Assembly (NCBI GenBank): GCA_017694795.1
Contig: JADIMM010000015.1
Span: 1-34,263 of the forward strand
DNA from: Candidatus Gallitreponema excrementavium
Lineage (GTDB): Bacteria > Spirochaetota > Spirochaetia > Treponematales > Treponemataceae
DNA length: 34,263 bases
Direction of reading: 5' to 3'
The notes beneath the pieces are model-generated. The model did not search any database and had not been told where the DNA came from. It worked only from the letters and a program-made list of their open reading frames with translations. The position numbers and the translations under genes were made by a program. This document shows, piece after piece, positions 1-7,774 of the stretch; the stretch's first letter is position 1, and every line of letters begins with the position of its first letter.

Positions 1-94
1 CAGATAATGCTGTTCCTATAAAATCAAGTAAAGCCCTTTTATTGCCTATATATGTTATAAGCTGGGTAGATAAAAACAATTGATTTTCATTCAT
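1..94 (-). CDS. DNA adenine methyltransferase, D12 class (N-terminal fragment, runs off the left edge)
   Basis: Only the first 31 codons are inside the window, read on the minus strand from the ATG at 94-92. The peptide begins MNENQLFLSTQLITYIGNKR and continues ALLDFIGTALS. The block Y-I-G-N-K-R-x-L-L-x-F-I is the usual beginning of D12-class N6-adenine DNA methyltransferases, where it forms part of the S-adenosylmethionine site (established for the family). The start overlaps the stop codon of popT by eight bases (ATGAATGA), so it is probably the next gene of the pepF-popT run and translationally coupled to it. Whether it belongs to a restriction-modification system or is a solitary methylase cannot be seen here. 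The family call rests on one short motif. Confidence 0.6.
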   Translation of the reverse strand, partial: MNENQLFLSTQLITYIGNKRALLDFIGTALS

Positions 95-932
95 TTTTAT
101 TCACCCATTTTTCAAATACAAAAGAAAATATAAAACCTGCCAATAATAAAATTAAACAAATTAAAAGATTTTTATTATCCCTTAACCATGGTAAAAAAAT
201 CCATCCGGAACCGGAAACAATTCCTAAAATTACCACATGGGATGCTTTGTCAAATTTACAGAATATCCAGGACAAAAATTTTGAAAAAATAACAATACTG
301 AAAATCAAACCTAAAAAGACCTTATAAAGTATATTTAAATCTATGATTTTAATACTGTTCATTAATTCCGGATAAACTCCTAAAAAAATCAGAACTATTG
401 CGGCACTGGAACCGGGAATAAGAATACCGATTCCGATTATCATTCCACTTAAAAACCATTTGAGGAACTCCGGCAAATACGAAAAGAAATCACTTTTCCC
501 GGTGACAAGCAAATATTTTGAATTAAAAATAATAACGGAAACACCCAACAGTAAAAAAATCAAAAACAAAAGTAAATAAAAAACCAAGTGGGATTTTTTT
601 TCATTTTGAATTTTACTCTTTACTCCGGAAAAAAGTCCCGGTAATGTTCCAAAAAGACAACCGGAAAAAACAAAAATCATTTCCATTTCCCATCTGTCAA
701 ACAAAGATGACATAAGAACTCCGGCAACAACAAAACCAAGAACCGCCCCCAAGGCAACCGGAAAGAAAAAAATAAAATTGTTTTTAAAGTTTTTTCTTAA
801 ATCACCAATCCAAGATAAAAGCTTTTGATAATATCCAAAAGCCAGGGCAAAATTTCCACCGGAAACCCCGGGCAATAATCCCCCTGCACCGATTATAAAC
901 CCATGGATTATTTTTACCAGAATTTCTTTCAT
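87..932 (-). CDS. popT: DUF368 membrane protein, PopT-type polyprenyl-phosphate translocase
   Basis: A 281-residue, very hydrophobic polytopic inner-membrane protein. Two related glycine/proline-rich motifs mark the family: G-A-G-G-L-L-P-G-V-S-G-G near residue 16 and G-I-G-I-L-I-P-G-S-S-A-A near residue 166. They fit an internal duplication with inverted re-entrant segments. DUF368 proteins were identified as undecaprenyl-phosphate translocases (PopT), which return the lipid carrier of cell-wall and glycan synthesis to the cytoplasmic face; that role is taken from the family. The ATG at 932-930 overlaps the TGA of pepF as ATGA, and the only purine-rich stretch upstream (AAGGAAAA) is about 20 bases away, so translation is probably coupled. 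The 3' end overlaps the methyltransferase start. Confidence 0.85.
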   Translation of the reverse strand: MKEILVKIIHGFIIGAGGLLPGVSGGNFALAFGYYQKLLSWIGDLRKNFKNNFIFFFPVALGAVLGFVVAGVLMSSLFDRWEMEMIFVFSGCLFGTLPGLFSGVKSKIQNEKKSHLVFYLLLFLIFLLLGVSVIIFNSKYLLVTGKSDFFSYLPEFLKWFLSGMIIGIGILIPGSSAAIVLIFLGVYPELMNSIKIIDLNILYKVFLGLIFSIVIFSKFLSWIFCKFDKASHVVILGIVSGSGWIFLPWLRDNKNLLICLILLLAGFIFSFVFEKWVNKNE

Positions 933-2722
933 AATATACCGGGCAGATTTTCCTTACACAAAGCTTCAAACTCATCAATGGTTTTTTCAATTTGGTTAAA
1001 AGACCTTTGCCAAAACTCTTTTTTTGTAATATCTATTCCGGCTTTTTTTGTAGTTTCTTCTATGGTATTTGTCCCTGTCAAAGAAAGAAATTTTTTATAT
1101 ATTCCTATAAAGTTTTTATTATCTGTCTTATACATCTGAAACAACCCTAATGCCAAAAGAAGTCCGAAAGCATATGGAAAATTATAAAAATGAACTGCCG
1201 TAGAATAATAATGACATTTACAAACCCACATATCGGGATGCAGGAATGAAGGGTCTAATCCCTCCCCATAAGCCTGTTTTTGAGCTTCTGTCATTGCTGA
1301 CTGCAATTCTTTTACAGACATCCTGTGGCTGCCACAGGTTTCCACAACCTTTGTTTCAAACAAAAACCTTGAATAAATATCTACGATGGACTGCCCCCAA
1401 TCAGAGATTTGGGAATCAAGGATTGCAAGAGCTTCATTTCCTGACATAGTTGAAAGACAGGTCTGGCTCAGCATTATCTCATTAAAAGTAGAGGCAGTCT
1501 CTGCCAACGGCATAGGATAATCAGAGTTGAGAATCGACTCGTTGTACAAACAGGAGTCATGGAATGCGTGGCCCAACTCGTGGGCTAAGGTGGAAACATC
1601 GCTGAATGTGCCGGTAAAATTCGTCATAACCCTGCTGGCCCTTTCACTGTGCAAGGTCGAACAAAAAGCACCGCCACCTTTTCCTTCCCGGGGATAAAAA
1701 TCAATCCAGTCATTTTCAAAGGCATTGTCGATAAAAGCCCCGTATTCCCCGTCAAAATCCGAAAAAACCTTAACCAAAAGTTTTCTGGCAGAATCAACCG
1801 TAAATTTCTGTTCGGATTTTCCTAATGGTGCAAAAAGGTCATAAAAAGGCAATCCATTTTTATGACCTAAAATCCGGCTTTTCAACCTGTAGTAGCGGTG
1901 GAAAATTCCCAGATTTTCCCGGATAACTTCCAGCATCGTAAAAAGAGTTTCCTTCTTCATCCTGGAATTAAAAAGAGTTTCATCCAAAAGGGAATCAAAC
2001 CCTTTTAGTTTTGAAAGATAAAGGCTTTCTGCCTTAATACTATGAAGGGCGAATGCTATGGGAATCTCGGTTTTCTTATATGAAGCAAGCTCTGCATAAT
2101 AAGCCTTTTTGCGGATTTCCGGGTTTTCGGAATAAGCCATATTCCTGATTTCCGGCAAAGGCAGGGTTTTTATTCCGTCCAAATCAATTTCCACGGTACT
2201 CACACCGTCCAGCATATCCCTAAGCTGTTCCCAAGCAGAAGAACCTGTCCGCTTCATTTCAAAAATGTAGTCTTCGACATTTGCAGGCAAAAGGTGGTTC
2301 CCGCTTTCTATCATCTCCCTTATAAAAAAATCATGGGACTTTAAAACTCCGGAGTTATTTATTGTTTCTTCAAAATCCTTCTGTTTGCCAAAACCGGCAA
2401 AAAATCTGGAAAGCCCCGACCAAAGGCTCTCAATTTGAGGTTGAAAACTGTTTAATTTATCCTGAAAAAGCAGGGAATCTTCCGAAGTAGCATTAACGGC
2501 AAGATTAAGCTCTACAAAATTGCTTAACCTTGTAAAAAGCCTTTCTATATCCTGTAATGAAACCAAAATATTTTCCAGATTTCCTGTTCCGTAGTTTTTT
2601 CCCCTGATTAAATCTGATAATTTACTAATTTCCACAGGCAAGAGGGACAGTTCTTTTTTAAAAGTCTCATCCTCGTAATTTTTGTACAAAGGTGTTAAAT
2701 CCCAAAATCCGTCTTTATTCAT
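929..2722 (-). CDS. pepF: M3-family oligoendopeptidase F
   Basis: A 597-residue cytoplasmic zinc metallopeptidase of the thimet/PepF family (M3), which cleaves short peptides during intracellular peptide turnover. The N-terminus W-D-L-T-P-L-Y is typical of PepF. The zinc-binding H-E-L-G-H is at residues 381-385, and the third ligand lies in E-T-A-S-T-F-N-E beginning near residue 408. I place the start at the ATG at 2722-2720. A longer reading from a GTG at 2779 would begin inside the upstream gene's terminator hairpin and would add 19 residues before the family's normal start. A -10 hexamer TATAGT ends six bases before the ATG, so the mRNA may be leaderless; a GAGG at -6 to -3 is too close to act as a normal ribosome binding site. 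The stop overlaps popT by four bases. Confidence 0.92.
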   Translation of the reverse strand: MNKDGFWDLTPLYKNYEDETFKKELSLLPVEISKLSDLIRGKNYGTGNLENILVSLQDIERLFTRLSNFVELNLAVNATSEDSLLFQDKLNSFQPQIESLWSGLSRFFAGFGKQKDFEETINNSGVLKSHDFFIREMIESGNHLLPANVEDYIFEMKRTGSSAWEQLRDMLDGVSTVEIDLDGIKTLPLPEIRNMAYSENPEIRKKAYYAELASYKKTEIPIAFALHSIKAESLYLSKLKGFDSLLDETLFNSRMKKETLFTMLEVIRENLGIFHRYYRLKSRILGHKNGLPFYDLFAPLGKSEQKFTVDSARKLLVKVFSDFDGEYGAFIDNAFENDWIDFYPREGKGGGAFCSTLHSERASRVMTNFTGTFSDVSTLAHELGHAFHDSCLYNESILNSDYPMPLAETASTFNEIMLSQTCLSTMSGNEALAILDSQISDWGQSIVDIYSRFLFETKVVETCGSHRMSVKELQSAMTEAQKQAYGEGLDPSFLHPDMWVCKCHYYSTAVHFYNFPYAFGLLLALGLFQMYKTDNKNFIGIYKKFLSLTGTNTIEETTKKAGIDITKKEFWQRSFNQIEKTIDEFEALCKENLPGIL

Positions 2723-2728
2723 ATCCTC

Positions 2729-2757
2729 ACTATACAGTAAGTTATAAAGAGGAACAA
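2729..2757 (-). promoter_or_regulatory. pepF promoter, predicted leaderless
   Basis: Reading the minus strand: TTGTTC (2757-2752), a 17-base spacer, then TATAGT (2734-2729). Exactly six bases separate the -10 from the pepF ATG, so the expected start of transcription is the A of ATG. The promoter lies just downstream of the hydratase terminator, which makes pepF-popT-methyltransferase a separate transcription unit. Confidence 0.5.
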
Positions 2758-2760
2758 GGG

Positions 2761-2815
2761 AAAAAATAAAGCCGGACACAGAATTAAGGTTAAAAATCCT
2801 TAAATCTGCACCGGC
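2761..2815 (-). terminator. Rho-independent terminator of the hydratase gene
   Basis: On the minus strand a long hairpin runs from 2815 to 2771: GCCGG pairs with CCGGC, GCAGA with TCTGT (one G-U), and TTAAGG with CCTTAA, with small internal mismatches. It is followed by the tract TTTATTTTTT (2770-2761). It sits 24 bases beyond the hydratase stop codon. Confidence 0.8.
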
Positions 2816-2838
2816 CTTGAAAAAAATTGATACGAACC

Positions 2839-5139
2839 TTAGTTTCTGTTCCTATAATAGTTAATGAGACAGCCGTCCAGAATTATATTTTTCTCGTCAT
2901 TGGTCAGTTCGGAAATCATAAGCTCAATTTCCTTTACGGAATCTTTAGAAATCACATAGGCCTTAATTTTTTCCGAGCCTTTTTCAACAGCCTCTTTAAT
3001 TCCGGGAACAAAGATGTAATCCCCTAAACCAAAAGGAGGTTCCCCACCGGAAGAAACAAGCTCCTTTGAAATTGTAAAGGGTACCATTCCCCAGTTAATA
3101 AGATTTGACCGGTACCGCTTTGTAGCATATTCCAAGGCAATATTTGCCCAACCGCCTAAAACTTTCTGGCAGGAAGCAGCCTGCTCCCTTGCTGATCCGT
3201 CCCCAGGTTTAAGGGCATAGACAACGCTGCCGATACCAATTTTTTTTAAGGCATCTTCTGATAACCCGGAACCTTCAGGAGTTTTTTTAACAAGAGAATA
3301 AACCGCTTCCATTTCCGGCAGTGTTTTTCCTTCTATCCTGGCTTTTTCCAGACTTTGTATTTTTTTTGCCCTTTCCACATAGCCCGGGTCTTTTCTGCTC
3401 AAAGTAAATTCCGCCAGCTTTAAAGGATTAGACCTGAAACTTGAAGTTTCCCCGGAAGGAATCAGCTCATCGGTTGTTGTTACCGGGTCTGTTATTACAG
3501 AAACAACATTCAAAAGAATTCCGTCTGTAAGGGCTGACATGGCAGGCCAGTCAGCAATATTCGGCCCGAATTTCAGCTCTTCCTGTGGATTTGGTTTTCC
3601 AATACCGTTATAACAACGGTTTTTGTAAATAGACTCATTAAAGAAATATTTCTTGTCTTTTGCAGGTTCAAAGCCTTCTGCACTTGTAAGCTTTCCACCG
3701 TTTGCGGCAGTGGCAGCGATAGACCTTGCATCCATAAGTGCAACACTTGCAATTTGTCCCGCACCGGGTTTTGAGCCTTCCCGGTTTGGGAAGTTTCTGG
3801 TTGAATGGCGGATGCTCAGCCCTCCGTTTGCAGGTACATCTCCTGCTCCAAAACAAGGCCCGCAGAAAGCAGTGCGGACAGTTGCACCGGAATCAAAGAA
3901 GGTTGAAATTGCCCCGTTGTTTACCAACTGCTGGTAAATTGGCTGGCTTGATGGATAAATACTTAAAGCAAATTCATCTGTACCGATATTCTTACCCTTT
4001 AATATTGCAGCTGCATCCATAAGATTATCAAAGGTTCCTCCGGCACATCCGGCAATAACACCTTGGTCAACATAAATGTTTCCGTTACGGATTTTGTCCA
4101 CGAGGGAAAATTTTAAGGCAGAATTTCCCAGCTGGGATTTTGCCTTGGCTTCCACTTCGGAAAGAATACCCTGTGGATTTTTGCAAAGCTCGTCTATAGT
4201 GTAAACATTACTTGGATGGAAAGGCAGAGCTATCATAGGCCTTATTTCTGAAAGGTTTACCTTTATGTATCTATGGTAATAAGCCTTGTTTCCTGGAGAA
4301 AGTTTCTTGTAATCTTTTCCCCTGCCATGGAGTTTTAAATATTCTTCCGTTATTTCGTCTGTTGTCCAGATTGAAGAAAGGCAGGTCGTTTCTGTAGTCA
4401 TTACATCAATGCCGTTTCTGAATTCCGCATTTAAGGCCGAAACTCCGTCCCCAAAGAATTCCATAACACGGTTTTTAACAAAACCATTGGAGAAAACAGC
4501 CCCGATTATCGCAAGGGCAACATCCTGGGGGCCAACACCCTTTACTGGAGAACCGGTTAAATGAACTGCAACAATCTCCGGAGAATCAATATCGTAAGTT
4601 TTTCCCAACAGCTGTTTAACAAGCTCCGGGCCACCTTCGCCAACAGCCATTGTACCTAAAGCACCGTACCGGGTATGGCTGTCAGAACCTAAAATCATCT
4701 TTCCGGATCCGGCAAACATTTCCCTCATAAACTGGTGGATTACAGCCTGGTGGGCAGGAACATACATTCCCCCGTACTTTTTTGCTGCAGAAAGCCCAAA
4801 AACATGGTCATCTTCATTTATTGTTCCTCCTACGGCACAAAGACTGTTATGGCAGTTTGTAAGAACATAGGGAATCGGAAATTCCTTTAAACCACTGGCC
4901 CTGGCTGTCTGGATAATTCCCACATAAGTTATATCATGAGACGCTATTGCATCGAATTTAATCTTTAACTTTTCATCGCTCCCTGATGTATTATGGGAAG
5001 AAAGAATACTGTAAGCCATCGTAGCTTTTTTTCCTTCTTCTACAGGTGGCAGACTCATGGAGGCATCCTTTTCCTCATCTTTTATTATCTTTCCGTCCAC
5101 CAACCACACACCCTTATCATATAAATCTATACCGTACAT
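2839..5139 (-). CDS. Aconitase-family hydratase, YbhJ type
   Basis: A 766-residue iron-sulphur hydro-lyase of the aconitase superfamily. Its opening [12 protein letters not shown] and its length match the E. coli YbhJ type (as I recall it) rather than AcnA or AcnB. Predicted [4Fe-4S] ligands are C365 (G-C-A-G-G-T-F-D-N) and C426/C429 ([10 protein letters not shown]). The substrate-loop motif G-S-D-S-H-T is at residues 151-156, and [11 protein letters not shown] near 445 corresponds to the aconitase S-R-N-F segment. A C-terminal swivel-like domain includes I-N-W-G-M-V-P-F. All cluster residues are present, so it should be an active hydratase. The substrate is not established for this subfamily, and no citrate-cycle or amino-acid pathway genes lie nearby to suggest one. 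The start has a clear GGAGG five bases upstream. It is monocistronic, between its own promoter and terminator. Confidence 0.85.
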   Translation of the reverse strand: MYGIDLYDKGVWLVDGKIIKDEEKDASMSLPPVEEGKKATMAYSILSSHNTSGSDEKLKIKFDAIASHDITYVGIIQTARASGLKEFPIPYVLTNCHNSLCAVGGTINEDDHVFGLSAAKKYGGMYVPAHQAVIHQFMREMFAGSGKMILGSDSHTRYGALGTMAVGEGGPELVKQLLGKTYDIDSPEIVAVHLTGSPVKGVGPQDVALAIIGAVFSNGFVKNRVMEFFGDGVSALNAEFRNGIDVMTTETTCLSSIWTTDEITEEYLKLHGRGKDYKKLSPGNKAYYHRYIKVNLSEIRPMIALPFHPSNVYTIDELCKNPQGILSEVEAKAKSQLGNSALKFSLVDKIRNGNIYVDQGVIAGCAGGTFDNLMDAAAILKGKNIGTDEFALSIYPSSQPIYQQLVNNGAISTFFDSGATVRTAFCGPCFGAGDVPANGGLSIRHSTRNFPNREGSKPGAGQIASVALMDARSIAATAANGGKLTSAEGFEPAKDKKYFFNESIYKNRCYNGIGKPNPQEELKFGPNIADWPAMSALTDGILLNVVSVITDPVTTTDELIPSGETSSFRSNPLKLAEFTLSRKDPGYVERAKKIQSLEKARIEGKTLPEMEAVYSLVKKTPEGSGLSEDALKKIGIGSVVYALKPGDGSAREQAASCQKVLGGWANIALEYATKRYRSNLINWGMVPFTISKELVSSGGEPPFGLGDYIFVPGIKEAVEKGSEKIKAYVISKDSVKEIELMISELTNDEKNIILDGCLINYYRNRN

Positions 5140-5160
5140 AAAACCTCCAAAACTAAAAAA

Positions 5161-5189
5161 ATTATGACATAAAAAAAATATTACCTCAA
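5161..5189 (-). promoter_or_regulatory. Promoter of the aconitase-family hydratase
   Basis: Minus strand TTGAGG (5189-5184), 17-base spacer, CATAAT (5166-5161), leaving a short leader that contains GGAGG before the ATG at 5139. It directly follows the terminator of the envelope operon. Confidence 0.55.
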
Positions 5190-5190
5190 G

Positions 5191-5224
5191 ACCAAAAAAA
5201 ACCGGAGATTTTATTCTCCGGTTT
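5191..5224 (-). terminator. Rho-independent terminator of the envelope operon
   Basis: A perfect ten-base stem, AAACCGGAGA (5199-5208) against TCTCCGGTTT (5215-5224), with a six-base loop. Read on the minus strand it runs into an uninterrupted T tract. It lies just beyond the HD-GYP stop codon at 5253. Confidence 0.9.
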
Positions 5225-5252
5225 GCAAATTACAGAATATGAAGTTCTTAAT

Positions 5253-6671
5253 CTAGATAATGTTTTCCAATAATTCCACAACAGAAATATCGTACAAATT
5301 TGGATATTTATATAATTCCTTAACAGCAGCCTCTTTGTCTGTTATTTCACGGTAAGTACGCTTTGAAATCATTGCTATGTAAGATTCCGCTATCCTAAGC
5401 ATACGTCCTATCAAAGAAATCTCCTGCCCTTTTAATCCTCCGGGATAACCAGAGCCATCAATATTCTCGTGATGCTGCTGTACTGCATTCTCAAAAATTT
5501 CCATATACCTGTCAGGAATAAAGTCCAGTTTTTCCCTTTGGAATTTTGTGTGACTTTCCAACGAAAGCCTCTCTTCTTCGGTATAGGCTCTATCAAGATA
5601 AAAAAGATTGCGGTCAACAGAAAGAAATCCAACATCGTATACAAGGGCAGCCGCAAAATTCAAAAGAATTTCCCTTTCTGACAAGCCAAAAATATTGGAT
5701 AATTCATAAATGACCTCGGCAACATGCTTGGAATTATTCTTTCGCCCTGTAACCGTATCAATTTCCCGGCCTAAGGCAACACACTTTGCCGTTATCTCCT
5801 TTATTTCTTCCCTTTCTTTTGAAGAAAGGCTGTTGTCCTGTGCCATTAAATCAATTGCAGGCACTCCGGTTCCTGATGCGGCAATACGCATACTGCTACC
5901 TTGCCCCAGAAGAACACTGCTACTTTCTGTTACATTTGCCAATGCCATAAGGGTTTGGGTAAACTGTTTCTGATTCTCCTTTGCCGTTTTTGCACTGTGT
6001 AAACCAATAATAATAAAGGCAATTATTGCGGAAAGAAACAAAACTCCCACCACAACCCCCACTATAATTATAGTTGTCTGTGTTGATTCAGAATTTGCAA
6101 GTTGGGACTCTGATGATTTTGATATTGCATCCTGCAAAAACTCCTGATTCATTTTTCCCTGCTGGGAAAATTGCTCCAGTATCTTTTCGTCCCTCTGGGC
6201 ATTGCTTTTTTCCAGCATTTTAATGATTTCAGACAAATCCTCTTTTGATAAACCCTTCTCTACAACTTCCGGTTCAGCTTTTTCCTGGGAAGCCGAAACC
6301 GCAGGTGTTAAAGTTTCCCCTTGTGAAATTGCCTTTATCAGGGCAAGAACCCTGTCAGAATTCACCACAGGATATTTTTGTACTTTTTCCACGATTCTTA
6401 CAAATGTATAGGAATTTCCTTCGTCTTTTACGCTATCAAGGTAGGAATAATATATATTTTCAGCAGAAACCTGCACCTCTTGCGGAATAGAATCCGGTTC
6501 ATAAGTATCCATTACATAATTGATATACTCAAACGCCCTCTGGTAGTCACCTTGTGCCAATTTTTCATTGGCACTGTTCAAATACCTTTGCGAGAGGGCA
6601 GACTGTGCCGAAACACAAAATCCTGCAAATATAAAGAAAATAACAAAAACAACTTTCACTGATTTATTCAT
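5253..6671 (-). CDS. Membrane-anchored HD-GYP domain protein with altered active-site residues
   Basis: A 472-residue protein. It has an N-terminal signal or anchor segment (residues 5-22), a helical periplasmic region of about 175 residues that looks TPR-like and then coiled-coil, a transmembrane helix at about 201-224, and a C-terminal HD-GYP domain (about 290-472). HD-GYP domains hydrolyse cyclic di-GMP. The signature H-H-E-N-I-D-G-S-G-Y-P (400-410) is intact and H316 and H374 are kept. The HD dyad, however, reads Y345-D346, the usual lysine of D-I-G-K is F349, and the later metal-binding aspartate appears as E429. It may be inactive, altered in metal use, or a cyclic-di-GMP sensor. The start is the ATG at 6671, preceded by GGGAG and beginning the signal sequence; it overlaps the upstream stop by eight bases. 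Last gene of the operon. Confidence 0.85.
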   Translation of the reverse strand: MNKSVKVVFVIFFIFAGFCVSAQSALSQRYLNSANEKLAQGDYQRAFEYINYVMDTYEPDSIPQEVQVSAENIYYSYLDSVKDEGNSYTFVRIVEKVQKYPVVNSDRVLALIKAISQGETLTPAVSASQEKAEPEVVEKGLSKEDLSEIIKMLEKSNAQRDEKILEQFSQQGKMNQEFLQDAISKSSESQLANSESTQTTIIIVGVVVGVLFLSAIIAFIIIGLHSAKTAKENQKQFTQTLMALANVTESSSVLLGQGSSMRIAASGTGVPAIDLMAQDNSLSSKEREEIKEITAKCVALGREIDTVTGRKNNSKHVAEVIYELSNIFGLSEREILLNFAAALVYDVGFLSVDRNLFYLDRAYTEEERLSLESHTKFQREKLDFIPDRYMEIFENAVQQHHENIDGSGYPGGLKGQEISLIGRMLRIAESYIAMISKRTYREITDKEAAVKELYKYPNLYDISVVELLENII

Positions 6672-7752
6672 TATTGCCAACTCCCAAACCGACAAAAATC
6701 CTTGTCTGGTTTTTTACTGCTTCATTCCACAAATCAATCCGGCTATTAAGACCGGTTTTTAACACAACAGAGAATGTATCAAATTTTACCAAATCAATAC
6801 ACATATCCAGACCTGCTTCACCACTGAAATTCATACCTTTTGTATAGATATGCCCGGGATAATAGTCAAAATATGTGTTAACCCTCATTCTATATCCAAT
6901 AGGTATATCCCGCAAGCCTAAACCTACAACAGGGGACACGAAATTCTCGGGAGGAATAGTTTCATCACCTACATTATCAGAAGCAAGAATTATTCCCAGC
7001 CTGCCCATGAAACCAACTGTTTTTGGAGCATAACCGGGAACAACCAAGGCTTTAAAAGAAGCATTAAGGGTATTATCGGTCAAAAAAGAAAGCAACATAG
7101 ATTCTCCTTTTCCCTCAAAGCCAATCCTGAAATGCTCTCCGTAGTAATAATAGTTTCCTTCAAGTCCAATACCGTACTTCATCTGGAACCCTTTATATCC
7201 TGTCAAAAAATTCAAGTTGAATAAGTCCAAGGTTACATTCCATATTCCGGAACGGTAATAAAGGCTGGCATTCTGATCCCAATAAACGGCTTCCCCGGTT
7301 TTTTCATTTACCAGAGGGACATAGGTCTTTTTTACATCTTCTTTTATTTTTTCGTAATATTTTTCTTCCTTTTGCTCTTCCCGGGCGATTTTTTCAGCAG
7401 CTTTTTCCTCCTGCTCCTTGTTTTTTTCCTTGATTCTGATTATGGAATCATACACCCCGGCAGCATCCAGATTGTCCATGTTAAAATCAACCAATACCAA
7501 AGCCAAGGATTCTGCTTTTTCGATGTTTCCGTCAAAAACAAGGTTTTTACATTTGGTTGTCAGATAGTTTTCTATTGCAGAAATACTCTCCGAATCCTTA
7601 TTAACCGCCAGGACTGTATCAACTCCCGCAATGTCGTTATTGGCAACCAGGACATCCAGTTTCCTATAAATCGACGAAAGATTCTGAGTCTGTCCCCAAA
7701 TAGAGACTGTAGCTATAAGAAGAAAAACCAGTCTAATTATATTTTTTTTCAT
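6664..7752 (-). CDS. Exported protein with helical N-terminal half and barrel-like C-terminal half
   Basis: I do not recognise a named family. The 362-residue protein has a clear signal peptide (K-K-N near the N-terminus, hydrophobic core, likely cut near residue 20 before Q-T-Q). A helical, possibly TPR-like region follows to about residue 105, then a highly charged E/K-rich coiled-coil stretch (about 106-145). From about residue 155 on, alternating aromatic and polar residues and many glycine/tyrosine pairs (for example N-Y-Y-Y-Y-G-E-H-F) suggest antiparallel strands of an outer-membrane barrel. The start has AAGGGG five bases upstream and lies 22 bases after the giant-protein stop, and the 3' end overlaps the HD-GYP gene. 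The arrangement suggests an outer-membrane or periplasmic partner of the giant protein. The barrel is inferred, not demonstrated. Confidence 0.65.
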   Translation of the reverse strand: MKKNIIRLVFLLIATVSIWGQTQNLSSIYRKLDVLVANNDIAGVDTVLAVNKDSESISAIENYLTTKCKNLVFDGNIEKAESLALVLVDFNMDNLDAAGVYDSIIRIKEKNKEQEEKAAEKIAREEQKEEKYYEKIKEDVKKTYVPLVNEKTGEAVYWDQNASLYYRSGIWNVTLDLFNLNFLTGYKGFQMKYGIGLEGNYYYYGEHFRIGFEGKGESMLLSFLTDNTLNASFKALVVPGYAPKTVGFMGRLGIILASDNVGDETIPPENFVSPVVGLGLRDIPIGYRMRVNTYFDYYPGHIYTKGMNFSGEAGLDMCIDLVKFDTFSVVLKTGLNSRIDLWNEAVKNQTRIFVGLGVGNNE

Positions 7753-7774
7753 AAAGTCCCCTTAACACCCAATC

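Noticed and set aside
2723..2779. GTG start adding 19 residues to PepF
   Set aside because: It begins inside the stem of the upstream terminator, has no ribosome binding site, and precedes the conserved N-terminus of the family.
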